The notes under the pieces: generated by a model
What the model saw: the letters and a program-made list of their open reading frames with translations, nothing else
The model's database searches: none
Told to the model about the DNA's origin: nothing
Program-made: the position numbers and the translations under genes
Assembly (NCBI GenBank): GCA_015075375.1
Contig: JABTUM010000003.1
Coordinates: 1-64,000, forward strand
DNA: 64,000 bases
From: Planctomycetota bacterium
Lineage (GTDB): Bacteria; Planctomycetota; SZUA-567; H5-PLA8
Reading direction: 5' to 3'
Part shown: piece after piece, positions 23,226-30,854 of the stretch
Position numbering within the stretch: position 1 is the first letter of the stretch
Layout: the number at the start of each line of letters is the position of its first letter

Positions 23226-23329
23226 AGGCACTTTCCTTGAAGTTGGTATCTGGATTCTTGTTGTTGTTTGTTATGGAGGAAATACCATTCCTAAGAATTG
23301 AACCTAGTCTGAGCATTGGAGTGTCGAAC

Positions 23330-24034
23330 GTGAAATCCATTCTTTTGATCTTGGTCGGGCTCACCAGCTCGGCAGTATTCGCGGAAGCAGTTGCCCTTAA
23401 GGACGGTCAAGTTCTAGAGGGTGAGGTACTCACTAATACGGCTTGGGGAATTACTTTAGATCTCCCTGGTAAGGGAATGATGGTAATTCCAAGAGACCGC
23501 ATTAAGAAGATTGGGCGTACCAAGGAAGATGTGGCCGCAAACCTCGCATCCGACACGGAGGCGAAAGAACAGGTTCAGACTTCCACTACCCCAGCTACCA
23601 ATGAGAGCCGCGCGGTCGCGGAGGAGTCAAACCCGAATCCAAAGACGCCGGTATTGCAGTGGGGTGGTTGGTCAGAAAAGAAGGCTACTGCCTCGCAGAA
23701 GACAGAGGAGAAATTGCCAGCCTATACTGTTTACGATTGCGGAAGAACTGGGTATGTCGGCGCTGCAGGACTGAGATATGGGCTAGTCTTTCCAAGGACT
23801 ACCCCTCAAAGTCAGGTAAACAAGGTTTTGGATTTTGAAGTCGAAAAGCGACGCAACAATATGGTGACTTTCCCCAATGGCCATGTCGAGAAAGTTAAGG
23901 TTCTGACGCTTGAGGTGTATAATGGACCTGTTCCTGGCACGAATGAGAAAAAGGTTGTTGGCGAAGGCTCTGATCAAACATGGAAATGGTCCAAGGATAA
24001 TGGACTGGTGAAGGCTTGGGACATTGACGAATAA
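23330..24034 (+). CDS. Secreted protein, 234 aa
   Basis: GTG 23330 follows GGAG by nine bases and starts a clean signal peptide (MKSILLILVGLTSSAVFA). The mature N-terminus (VALKDGQVLEGEVLTNTAW, VIPRDRIKKIGR) is the short beta domain found at the start of many periplasmic proteins of Planctomycetes-like bacteria. A Ser/Thr/Pro-rich linker leads to a C-terminal domain with YDCGRTGYVGAAGLRYGLVF. Function unknown. Its AT-richer composition sets it apart from the flanking small genes. Confidence 0.65.
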   Translation: MKSILLILVGLTSSAVFAEAVALKDGQVLEGEVLTNTAWGITLDLPGKGMMVIPRDRIKKIGRTKEDVAANLASDTEAKEQVQTSTTPATNESRAVAEESNPNPKTPVLQWGGWSEKKATASQKTEEKLPAYTVYDCGRTGYVGAAGLRYGLVFPRTTPQSQVNKVLDFEVEKRRNNMVTFPNGHVEKVKVLTLEVYNGPVPGTNEKKVVGEGSDQTWKWSKDNGLVKAWDIDE

Positions 24035-24058
24035 TAGTGTTTATAACCCCATGACGAG

Positions 24059-24313
24059 TCAGTCGTCGAGGCAGCCAGAGGTCACCAGTCGTTCGAGGTT
24101 CTGCTCGACATTAAGTCGCAGTTCCAGAGGGTGCGGGTAGGCGCGCATATGGCCGCGCGGGCGCTTTCGGGCGATGAGAATGCCGCACGCGGACTCCGGC
24201 GAATGCGGTATGTGCCAGAGGTAAAAGGGCGTGCCGGGTTCGCGGGCCTGGATCGGGCGCCAGTGAATCAGCTCCAGCCTGACACGGCAGATGAGGTCTT
24301 CGCGCGTTCGCAT
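24059..24313 (-). CDS. Hypothetical protein, 84 aa
   Basis: AAAGG seven bases before ATG 24313. A mixed fold (RVRLELIHWRPIQ, TPFYLWHIPHSP, GILIARKRPRGHMR). Unknown. Three bases from the upstream gene. Confidence 0.55.
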   Translation of the reverse strand: MRTREDLICRVRLELIHWRPIQAREPGTPFYLWHIPHSPESACGILIARKRPRGHMRAYPHPLELRLNVEQNLERLVTSGCLDD

Positions 24314-24315
24314 GT

Positions 24316-24528
24316 TCAACCTTTCGCCTTGGCCAGCCGGGCGGCGCAGCGGTCCGCTTCCACGTCGTCGGCGAGACGGCGCCAGCCCAGCCGTTCGTAG
24401 CGCTCGGGATCGGCCTCGTAGCGCTTGACGCCTTCACGCGCGAAAGCGAAGTCGAGACGGCTCTGGACGCAGAAGCGGAACCAGTCGTCCGCATTTTCCA
24501 TGGGCATGAGGGTGCGCTCGGACTTCAT
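24316..24528 (-). CDS. Hypothetical charged helical protein, 70 aa
   Basis: AGGAG eight bases before the ATG. Helical, rich in Arg, Asp and Ala (ENADDWFRFCVQSRLDF, RLADDVEADRCAARLA). Unknown. The 140-base gap upstream (24529-24669) holds no recognisable feature. Confidence 0.6.
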   Translation of the reverse strand: MKSERTLMPMENADDWFRFCVQSRLDFAFAREGVKRYEADPERYERLGWRRLADDVEADRCAARLAKAKG

Positions 24529-24669
24529 GCGTGATCTCCTGAAATGGAGGGTTCAAGGAGTATGCGATCTAGCAGAAGACATTGATGGATTGAGAAGCGA
24601 TGAAATGCTTTTCGCTTCCGCGGATCGGAAGGGCAAAATTTCGTGGTGTGGGCTGTATGACCGAGCTAG

Positions 24670-25173
24670 TTAACGGGCGTTCAGAATTTGAGTAATCAGT
24701 TCCCAGCGGTTCAGGTAGTTGTCTACTCGCCAACCATTGTGATTCTTGCCCGGTGGCAGGACCAGACCTCTAATCTTAGTGCTTCCGTCGTGAGGCCGGC
24801 CTTTTTTCCCTGGGGTTTTCACCCACACTTCATGCTGTTCACGGATATTCCTGGCCATCTCGGCGCTTGGAATTACGTAGTAGGCGAAAGGGGACGAATC
24901 ATTTGGATCCGGAATGCCGGCGATGACCCAGAAGAAGGATTCCCCGTAATCCTTTTCCGCTTTGACGCCTACTGCGCAGGTACGGCTTCCCGGCGTGAAA
25001 GTTTTGACCTGAATATGCGCGAACCGATTCGCGGCCTTATTGGTGCAGAGGATGTCCACGTTGGGACAGTTCCCAAGCGTGACGTTGGCAACGAAACCGC
25101 GGCGACAGAGTTCGGCCGCCACGAAGAACTGACTGGCGCTAGCCCGGTGGCTTTTGTCGTGGTGTTCGGCCAT
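24670..25173 (-). CDS. PD-(D/E)XK-like nuclease family protein, 167 aa
   Basis: The N-terminal helix ASQFFVAAELCRRGF, then VDILCTNKAANRFAHIQVKT, gives the E, D and QxK arrangement of the PD-(D/E)XK fold, here with Gln in place of the middle acidic residue as in several restriction and repair subfamilies. A further strand SFFWVIAGIPD and the tail NRWELITQIL complete a small nuclease domain. Possible roles are restriction, Holliday-junction or DNA end processing; none can be chosen. The base composition is near the element's average. Confidence 0.6.
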   Translation of the reverse strand: MAEHHDKSHRASASQFFVAAELCRRGFVANVTLGNCPNVDILCTNKAANRFAHIQVKTFTPGSRTCAVGVKAEKDYGESFFWVIAGIPDPNDSSPFAYYVIPSAEMARNIREQHEVWVKTPGKKGRPHDGSTKIRGLVLPPGKNHNGWRVDNYLNRWELITQILNAR

Positions 25174-25188
25174 GGAGGCAGCCCTATC

Positions 25189-25851
25189 CTACTGTTCTTG
25201 AAAGCGAGAAAGGAAGTTTAGGCGCGCCTTTAGCTCATCGCGTGACTTTATTAGTATGCGAAGTTTTTCGGGAAAGACCTCCTCGCTCTTAAGCACAACG
25301 GCAGTTCCAGTCATACAAACCATCAACATGCCTTTGCTGCCGCCTACTTCGGCATAGTCAATATCTGCACCAAGAATTGCATTGGCACCAAGGCTATTGG
25401 CCTTTCTTCGAAGAATACTCTTGCAGAGTTCTTCTCCATTTGCGATTTTTCCCGTGTGGCTATTTGATTGCATTCCAAAGAAGTCGTCAATTGAAGAAGT
25501 CAGCTCGGATAGAAAACCGGTACCGGTTACAGACTGCGCAGTGACGAGATCAAGGCAGGTATACTCCCACCCCTGTGGCGCGTGCAGTGAAAGGATTGGA
25601 ATGGCCATATAGGATTCTTCGAGCTTCTTAGCAATTGAGAGGCGCTCATTCCTAATGGCGGTCAGGCAATCCTCGTACAAGCGCCCTCCGCAGGAATTGC
25701 AGCGTTCTTTGACCTTCTCAGATCTGTACTCATTGATTACCTCCAACATATCCGGGGAAAGAACCTTGTTTGGATAGAATACGTTGTCAGACAATACTTC
25801 CCCACAGTTCAGGCATTTAGGCTGGGAATTCCAGAACTGAGGGGTGGCCAT
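25189..25851 (-). CDS. Zinc-ribbon plus YbjQ-like domain protein, 220 aa
   Basis: Starts at ATG 25851 (MATPQFWNSQPKCLNCG). Two Cys pairs (CLNCG, CNSCGG) flank a helical stretch and make a zinc ribbon. Residues about 105-185 (LDLVTAQSVTGTGFLSE, KANSLGANAILGADIDY, VCMTGTAVVL) match the YbjQ/UPF0145 fold, a small pentameric domain sometimes called heavy-metal binding. No membrane segment. AT-rich relative to neighbours. Function of such fusions is unknown. Confidence 0.65.
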   Translation of the reverse strand: MATPQFWNSQPKCLNCGEVLSDNVFYPNKVLSPDMLEVINEYRSEKVKERCNSCGGRLYEDCLTAIRNERLSIAKKLEESYMAIPILSLHAPQGWEYTCLDLVTAQSVTGTGFLSELTSSIDDFFGMQSNSHTGKIANGEELCKSILRRKANSLGANAILGADIDYAEVGGSKGMLMVCMTGTAVVLKSEEVFPEKLRILIKSRDELKARLNFLSRFQEQ

Positions 25852-25945
25852 TGGTTTTGTCCCCAACGATTGTCTTAAAGTTATCAGTGTGTTTAATACA
25901 GTCCATAGAATTATAGGATGATATATAGGGTCGCTTGTTTCAGGG

Positions 25946-26131
25946 TTACCTCCTCCAAGCCAGGGCGTTGTTATTCGGGTCGTCCTTCGGATCGAACGCG
26001 GCGACACTGGGATCGCGCCTGCAGATCCGGGCTGCATGTACGAGCGCGCAGGTTTCGACCCAGTTCCAGCGGCCGTCATCGCCCTTGGCCCAGATCGAGA
26101 CGTAGGCGGTTCGGTGAAGCACAACGGACAT
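25946..26131 (-). CDS. Hypothetical protein, 61 aa
   Basis: AAGGAG before the ATG. Contains a Trp-rich strand pair (AYVSIWAKGDDGRWNWVET) and AARICRRDPSVAAFDPKD, a fold resembling small single-strand binding or adaptor domains, but no family is recognised. Confidence 0.6.
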   Translation of the reverse strand: MSVVLHRTAYVSIWAKGDDGRWNWVETCALVHAARICRRDPSVAAFDPKDDPNNNALAWRR

Positions 26132-26141
26132 GGCGGTCTCC

Positions 26142-26507
26142 TTAGCTCATGTAAGAGCGACGGCACGACAGGTCGCAGAAGCGGGCGTGGTGCGGCTGGT
26201 AAGGCATGTTGCTTCCGCACGAGCGGCATTCGCTGCCGGCGGCTTCGCGGATGGATTGCAGGCGTCGTTCGTGGCGCGGCTTGAGCTTTACTTCGCGGCT
26301 GCACGGGAGCCCGCCGCGGATGTTGATGATGTCGTTCGCGTAGTGCGCGAAGTCGCGCAGTATCTCTTCGCGCGATTGCGGCCACCAGGCCGCCAGCCCC
26401 TTCCTGAACATGCTGCCGGGCGGCGCGGCCTTGACCATGCGCCATGCCTTGACGTACTGGGCGGCCGTGACCATGCGATCGCCGCACCTGAAGTGCTTGT
26501 AGATCAT
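26142..26507 (-). CDS. Hypothetical protein with C-terminal zinc finger, 121 aa
   Basis: GGAGAACGTC before the ATG. The N-terminal two thirds are helical and basic (AAQYVKAWRMVKAAPPG, EVKLKPRHERRLQSIRE). The C-terminus CRSCGSNMPYQPHHARFC, then CRRSYMS, holds a Cys4 or Cys/His finger of the type seen in small HNH-like and phage proteins. Probably binds DNA or RNA. Ten bases before the next gene. Confidence 0.65.
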   Translation of the reverse strand: MIYKHFRCGDRMVTAAQYVKAWRMVKAAPPGSMFRKGLAAWWPQSREEILRDFAHYANDIINIRGGLPCSREVKLKPRHERRLQSIREAAGSECRSCGSNMPYQPHHARFCDLSCRRSYMS

Positions 26508-26525
26508 GGGCGACGTTCTCCAGGG

Positions 26526-26750
26526 TTAGTAGTTGCTGGGTCCGGGCGCGGCCGGGAGCTGGAAGTAGCCGGCCTCGGCGCGGAGCGTGCGGACGCTCGT
26601 ATCCGTCTGGACCTGCTCGACGTAGACGATTTCGGGCGCGTAGATGATCTCGGGTTCGCGCGCGGCCTTCAGGTGCCAGCCGGCTGCGAAGCAGAGCGCC
26701 GCGATGCCGAGCAGCACGAGCGCTCGAGTTCGGTCGTATTTGTCGGGCAT
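26526..26750 (-). CDS. Single-pass membrane protein, 74 aa
   Basis: GGAG before ATG 26750. A basic N-terminus (DKYDRTR), one helix (ALVLLGIAALCFAAGWHL), then a periplasmic tail with VYVEQVQTD. Resembles small phage Rz-like or spanin-like membrane peptides in layout only. Confidence 0.55.
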   Translation of the reverse strand: MPDKYDRTRALVLLGIAALCFAAGWHLKAAREPEIIYAPEIVYVEQVQTDTSVRTLRAEAGYFQLPAAPGPSNY

Positions 26751-26767
26751 GGCTTTTCTCCGGGCAC

Positions 26768-26793
26768 AAAAAAGCCCCACGGGATCGCGGGGC
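26768..26793 (-). terminator. Rho-independent terminator
   Basis: On the minus strand GCCCCGCG/CGTGGGGC is followed by six T. It ends transcription of the gene at 26823. Confidence 0.8.
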
Positions 26794-26822
26794 CAAAGGT
26801 GCGGATGAATGGGCTGGCGAGT

Positions 26823-27188
26823 TCATTTCCCTTGCGGCTTGTAAACGTATTCGCCCAGCCGGTTGTCGTAGCGGTACACGCGATCCAGCGGGGCGAAAGG
26901 CATCTTCGCGCACGTGTCGCACATTCGAGGCTTGCGTCCGCGCGGGATGTCCATGTGATTCGAACAGACGCATCCGCGATCGCAACAGCCGCACGTGAGG
27001 TGCTTGGTCGGCGCGCGTTCGATCGTGAATTCCGGCGAGGCTCCCCCGCCCCCGTGGTACACCTCGAACCGTTCGAGCGTTCGGGTAAGCATGGCGGCAT
27101 CCTGGGCGAGTCCGTCGTCCTGGCTAAGTAGAGACGCCAGGGTTCCGCGCCATTCGTCCGGCGTGCCTTTATTGACGATGATGTTCAC
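26823..27188 (-). CDS. Cys-rich hypothetical protein, 121 aa
   Basis: AGGAG before a GTG start at 27188. Residues about 65-90 hold CGCCDRGCVCSNH and CDTC, a probable zinc-binding cluster, between a helical N-terminus (SLLSQDDGLAQDAAMLTRTL) and a Tyr-rich tail (YRYDNRLGEYVYK). Unknown function. Confidence 0.6.
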   Translation of the reverse strand: MNIIVNKGTPDEWRGTLASLLSQDDGLAQDAAMLTRTLERFEVYHGGGGASPEFTIERAPTKHLTCGCCDRGCVCSNHMDIPRGRKPRMCDTCAKMPFAPLDRVYRYDNRLGEYVYKPQGK

Positions 27189-27225
27189 GGCAGAGTTTCT
27201 CCTGGGTTCAGGAACCTTCGTTCGA

Positions 27226-27286
27226 GGGCGACGTGGCCTGGACATTGTCGCTCGTCGGACATTGTCCTTGTGTCGCCACGTCGCCC
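27226..27286. repeat. Long inverted repeat enclosing two GGACATTGTC copies
   Basis: GGGCGACGTGG and CCACGTCGCCC form a perfect 11-bp stem. The 39-base loop holds GGACATTGTC twice, 17 bases apart, each nearly palindromic. The stretch 27189-27306 is otherwise an intergenic gap, although the frame of the upstream gene stays open through it after its stop. Confidence 0.6.
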
Positions 27287-27306
27287 CCGTACGGAAGCGC
27301 CTGGGT

Positions 27307-27558
27307 TCAGGGAAGAACCTGGACGGGCCAGTCCTTCGTGAGTTCGTAGGTTTCCTCTTTCGCGGACTGGGAGATCGGAGCGTCCGGGCCACCGACCGCG
27401 AGCGCGAGGATCGCGCCGAACTGTTCGTCGGTTAGGCTGGCGTGGTGGTCCGTGCCTTCGTGCGTATCCTGGCAGTCCACGGACCAGCGCCCCAGATCGG
27501 GAATGTCGCGCTCGCCCTTGATGACCAAGTCTTCCAGTTCGACGTGCACTTTCAGCAT
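27307..27558 (-). CDS. Hypothetical acidic protein, 83 aa
   Basis: GGAGG before the ATG. Acidic with LTDEQFGAILALAVGG and EETYELTKDWPVQV. Unknown. Preceded by a terminator, followed by the inverted repeat at 27226. Confidence 0.6.
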   Translation of the reverse strand: MLKVHVELEDLVIKGERDIPDLGRWSVDCQDTHEGTDHHASLTDEQFGAILALAVGGPDAPISQSAKEETYELTKDWPVQVLP

Positions 27559-27573
27559 GGTGCTACCTCCAAG

Positions 27574-27601
27574 AAAAAGCCCCCGGCCGATTGCCAGGGG
27601 C
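27574..27601 (-). terminator. Rho-independent terminator
   Basis: On the minus strand GCCCC-TGG/CCG-GGGGC is followed by TTTTT. It ends the short gene at 27632. Confidence 0.75.
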
Positions 27602-27631
27602 GAACGCTCGGGCTCTTAGGAACGCGGGCGT

Positions 27632-27820
27632 TCAGGCGACCTGCTGCTTGGTTCGAGGCATGTAGAGCGGAGCGCCGTATTGCTTCGCGGTCAGTTCGGC
27701 GAGCGGGCGGATGGCCTCGGGCTTGCCCTGGACCGACTCTTCGGGAATTTCCTTCCCGTTGGCGTCCTCGACTTTCAGGGTCCACCATTCCGGCGAGTTC
27801 TGCGAAACGATCACGCGCAT
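27632..27820 (-). CDS. Hypothetical protein, 62 aa
   Basis: AGGAAA before the ATG. Begins with a strand RVIVSQNSPEWWTLKV and ends basic (YMPRTKQQVA). It is the first gene downstream, on the minus strand, of the long structured region, so it could share a transcript with it. Confidence 0.6.
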   Translation of the reverse strand: MRVIVSQNSPEWWTLKVEDANGKEIPEESVQGKPEAIRPLAELTAKQYGAPLYMPRTKQQVA

Positions 27821-27839
27821 GACGTTTCCTCTTTTCCAG

Positions 27840-28790
27840 GAAAGTCGGGACAGAGTTTCTCTGCGGATTTCGGTGAGAATTTAGGACGGCTGTTCAGTGA
27901 AGATGCCTGGGGCCGGAGCGGTGCCTTGCGACACGACTCCGGCGCCCAGGCGATCCGGTTCTAGCGGGCAGCTTTGACCCTCGGGCTACCGACCTGGCTT
28001 GCCCCCAGCTTTAAGAGCGCTAGGTTCTCGAGCTGGCTTGACGTTGGGAAGGGTTCAGGCGCTACGACCTCGCAGACGGGTTCAAGGGCGGACCTTTTTC
28101 GCCTGGCTCGTTGGAATTCCTCGGAAGTGTTTCCGAGTTATCATCCAGGCACCCCGACGCTGCGGCGTGACTCCCCGGCACGTTCAGCCGGATAGGACAT
28201 TCGAGTTACAAGCGGGCACGTGGTATCAGCACGATGCCGGCTCCCCGGTTCGGGCGGGTATCCGCAGGCAGCATTACTCTGCACCGCCGGCATACCCGGT
28301 TCAGGAACTCGCGGTTCCTGCAACGTCACGGTCGCCCAGTTCACACCCGACTTTCCGTAGGGACAGAGCATCTAAGGCGCTACCGCGTGCAGCTCGCGCT
28401 ACATGCGGCCTTCGATGCCTTGCCAGTCCGGAAAATCGGACCAAGCAACGGCTACGTTGCATATTGGATAGACTCGCCAAGCGCTTCCTGGACGGTTTAG
28501 CCGCTCCATACCGGAACGACCGTCTAGGAAGCCGCTGGACTGCAAACGCGCTCTAGGAGCGCGCGCTATCGCTTGTGGCGCTTGCTTGGAAGTCTGAAGG
28601 CTACTAGCGTTAGCCGTAGAGCAATCGGAATAAAGATAACGGGCTTGCGCGTTGAATCTCTACCGTTTGGTATCTCGGTCGCCTTCGCTTTTCATTCCGG
28701 CACTTCTCAACCGGAACGCGCGCTAGGTCTCACTTCCCCGGACTAAACCTTACGGGCTTGGATTCTCGCCTCTCTACCATTATCGCCGAT
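27840..28790. ncRNA. Candidate large structured non-coding RNA
   Basis: About 950 bases without a gene that has a ribosome binding site, but dense with perfect hairpins: 27905-27918 with 27937-27951 (14 bp, one bulge), 28101-28106 with 28145-28150 enclosing 28120-28137, 28157-28168 (cTGCGg loop), 28175-28191, 28256-28297 enclosing 28268-28282, 28302-28320, 28426-28441, 28445-28460, 28483-28496 with 28519-28532 (14 bp), 28548-28562, 28695-28716. Nested arms suggest a folded RNA of the size of GOLLD or ROOL, which also live on phages and plasmids near tRNAs. No group I or II intron core was found. The strand is undecided: the UNCG-type and purine-rich loops favour plus, neighbouring genes favour minus. 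Confidence 0.55.
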
Positions 28791-28873
28791 TGTTGCGGCT
28801 TTCCTGCCTTCTACTCCCTTCCCTTGCGCCTCTTCACTTCATCCGGAAGGAATCGCTTTTCCCTTCCAATGGA

Positions 28874-28904
28874 GCAAGCCCGGCTAACTGCATGCCGGGC
28901 TTGC
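28874..28904 (-). terminator. Strong hairpin after the 201-aa protein gene
   Basis: A perfect 11-bp stem GCAAGCCCGGC/GCCGGGCTTGC with a nine-base loop lies 23 bases beyond the stop of the gene ending at 28927. No T run follows, so it may stop transcription weakly or protect the 3' end. Confidence 0.5.
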
Positions 28905-28926
28905 TTGGGGAAGTAGGGAGATCGGA

Positions 28927-29532
28927 TTACGAAGCGGCAGCCGCCGCGTATTCGGGCTTCTCCGAACCGATCGAAGCCGCAACGGTGGAAACGCTCGCGG
29001 CTTCCTTGCTGGCCGATTCCACGCGCTCCAATACGCCCTTGGTCAAGGATTGGAGCGCTTCCCCGTTGACACCTTGGGCGATATGGAGCGCAAGCCGGAC
29101 CGTTTCATCCGTCGTCAAGTGGCGCAACGAATCGACCGCGCGCTCATACTTGGTCTTTTCCTTGGGAGTCGAGCGCTTCCGACCCATGGCGGAATCGAGA
29201 ATCGAAAGCGCTTCCTTATCGCTTCCCGCGTCTGCCCAGTCCTGAAAAACGCCGTGTTTGTTGGCATCCTTCATTTGAGCGGCGAGACTGCACGCGCGCT
29301 CGACGCGCGACCTATCCACGATGCAAGGCAAGCAAGCCGTTTCGAACCGGTCGAGCGCTTCGGAGCGCTTGGCATCCGGATGTTTCGCCTTCATCCACGC
29401 CACAACGCGCTTGCCCAGCGTTGCCAGCCGAACGCGCGTTTCCTTGGACAACGCGCTAAAATCCTTGGCGATTGCCAAGGGCGATTCGACTTCCACCTTG
29501 GCGACTTCCGTTTCCTTCGTGACCTTGCTCAT
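28927..29532 (-). CDS. Hypothetical helical protein, 201 aa
   Basis: AGGAG eight bases before ATG 29532 (MSKVTKETEVAKVEVE). Nearly all-helical, Ala/Lys/Glu-rich, no membrane segment; one CLPCIVDRSR motif near residue 65. Function unknown. Its DNA carries the word AGCGCTTCC (or its complement) repeatedly, also found in the neighbouring structured region. The leader shares a 15-base word with that region. It may work with the candidate RNA, but this rests on position only. Confidence 0.65.
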   Translation of the reverse strand: MSKVTKETEVAKVEVESPLAIAKDFSALSKETRVRLATLGKRVVAWMKAKHPDAKRSEALDRFETACLPCIVDRSRVERACSLAAQMKDANKHGVFQDWADAGSDKEALSILDSAMGRKRSTPKEKTKYERAVDSLRHLTTDETVRLALHIAQGVNGEALQSLTKGVLERVESASKEAASVSTVAASIGSEKPEYAAAAAS

Positions 29533-30640
29533 GTTGCCTACTCCTATCCGCTCCATACCGGAGCGCTCCTAAGCGCTTCCGACCAAGCCCGAACGGGCTT
29601 GTCAATCGGAAGCGCTCGACTACAAACCGACCGAACGCGCTAACCAAACCAAGCCGACCAAGCCGACCATTCCAGGAAGGCAAAGCAGGAAGGCAACGGC
29701 TAGGGATTTTGGCGACATAGGAAGCGCTCCGAACGGTTTTCGATACGGGAAGTAGACTCCATATTTGCGTATTCGCAACTGTTGATAGATACATTTTCGT
29801 AACTATCTTATAAAGTTAATGTATACTGGCGTTTACAAGTTGCTTAAGATCAATTTTAGCTCACATATGCTTTACAAACTATTGATACTAAAAGAGTTAG
29901 TATTTTAGATTGAAATTTCATGAAGATTGAATCATAATTGAAGCTTTCTGGTTCTGTGTTAGGGTCACCTTAAGAAAATCGTCGATTCTCCCATAGGTCT
30001 AATCATAATGAGAAAATTATCCTCAATTATACTTAATAACTATTTATATCGTTTCCACTCGTTTCCCTAACTTAGGTTAGAGCAACGATATTATAAACTC
30101 AATACTTGAAATCGCTTGCGTCGAGCATGGAGGGGATATTTTCCCAAGTTAGGTCTATTTTATCCAGGCAGCCGGGGAGGTACTCACCTCACACTATCCC
30201 CCATTTCAAACCGCCAGTCCCATTTCAAATTTGCAAAAATTTAGGGTACATCCGGTCCTTCCGATTGAATCATCCTTGTTTCCAGGGAGGGGGGATGTGT
30301 TTGGCAGCAAGGGGTTACGAATACTCAGAGCCCCTCCCCTACTACCAAAGGCGTGTACTCTATATATTGTATAAGAGTATTGAATATATATAGATATAGT
30401 GGGTTAAAAAGGAAAACACTTCCCTTATATAGACTATTCTGAAGCGCATACTGCCTGTTTGGTCATCGCGCTCAATTATTAAACCTTGTCTATCAAACGA
30501 GTTAAGACTCGCTGATTCGCCTCAGATCAAAGCACAAACGGCGGGACTTACGTGGGATTCTGGGCGAAACGCTGGAAAGCCCGGTTTGCTGCGCGAACGC
30601 TCGATCGGTTGAGAATTGGGGGTCCAGAGGGCTAGTGTTT
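29533..30640. other. Long intergenic region, AT-rich from 29750
   Basis: No credible gene. At 29584-29601 a CAAGCCC/GGGCTTG hairpin and several GAAGCGCT words occur. From about 29750 to 30480 the DNA is strongly AT-rich, with the repeat CCATTTCAAA twice (about 30200-30230), the palindrome CTAAC-TTAG-GTTAG near 30070, and long TA runs at 30360-30400. Such a region could hold a replication origin, the promoters of the flanking divergent operons, or both. Confidence 0.5.
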
Positions 30641-30850
30641 ATGCAGGAGGCCGTACGTCGCATGCGAGCGATCAACTCCGATGACCCCGAAGCCACGACC
30701 GACAGTTCGGTTGACCGGAAGATCCGCCGGCTCGCGCTCAACTGCTCGTACTGCCGGCCTCACCGCGGCGAGAACGCACGCAGGCAAGCGCGACGCTCCT
30801 GGAAGCACCGAAGCAAAGCGCGCAAAAGCTGGGCACGGGGCGCGGGGTGA
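30641..30850 (+). CDS. Small basic CxxC protein, 69 aa
   Basis: Starts at ATG 30641 (or GTG 30635). The C-terminal half is LNCSYCRPHRGENARRQARR followed by a Lys/Arg/Trp-rich tail, a pattern I know from small phage and plasmid proteins with a zinc knuckle and basic tail. Probably binds nucleic acid. First gene of a plus-strand operon running to 31872. Confidence 0.65.
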   Translation: MQEAVRRMRAINSDDPEATTDSSVDRKIRRLALNCSYCRPHRGENARRQARRSWKHRSKARKSWARGAG

Positions 30851-30854
30851 GTCT

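Noticed and set aside
27999..28556. A 185-codon open frame across the structured region
   Set aside because: No ribosome binding site, no protein-like composition or recognisable domain, and overlapping frames of similar length in other phases; the perfect hairpins explain the region better.
27840..28790. Group I or group II intron
   Set aside because: I found no group II domain V hairpin and no group I core elements, and no reverse transcriptase or homing nuclease gene nearby.
29750..30480. CRISPR array in the AT-rich region
   Set aside because: The short repeats are irregular in spacing and sequence; no regular repeat-spacer pattern occurs anywhere in the window.
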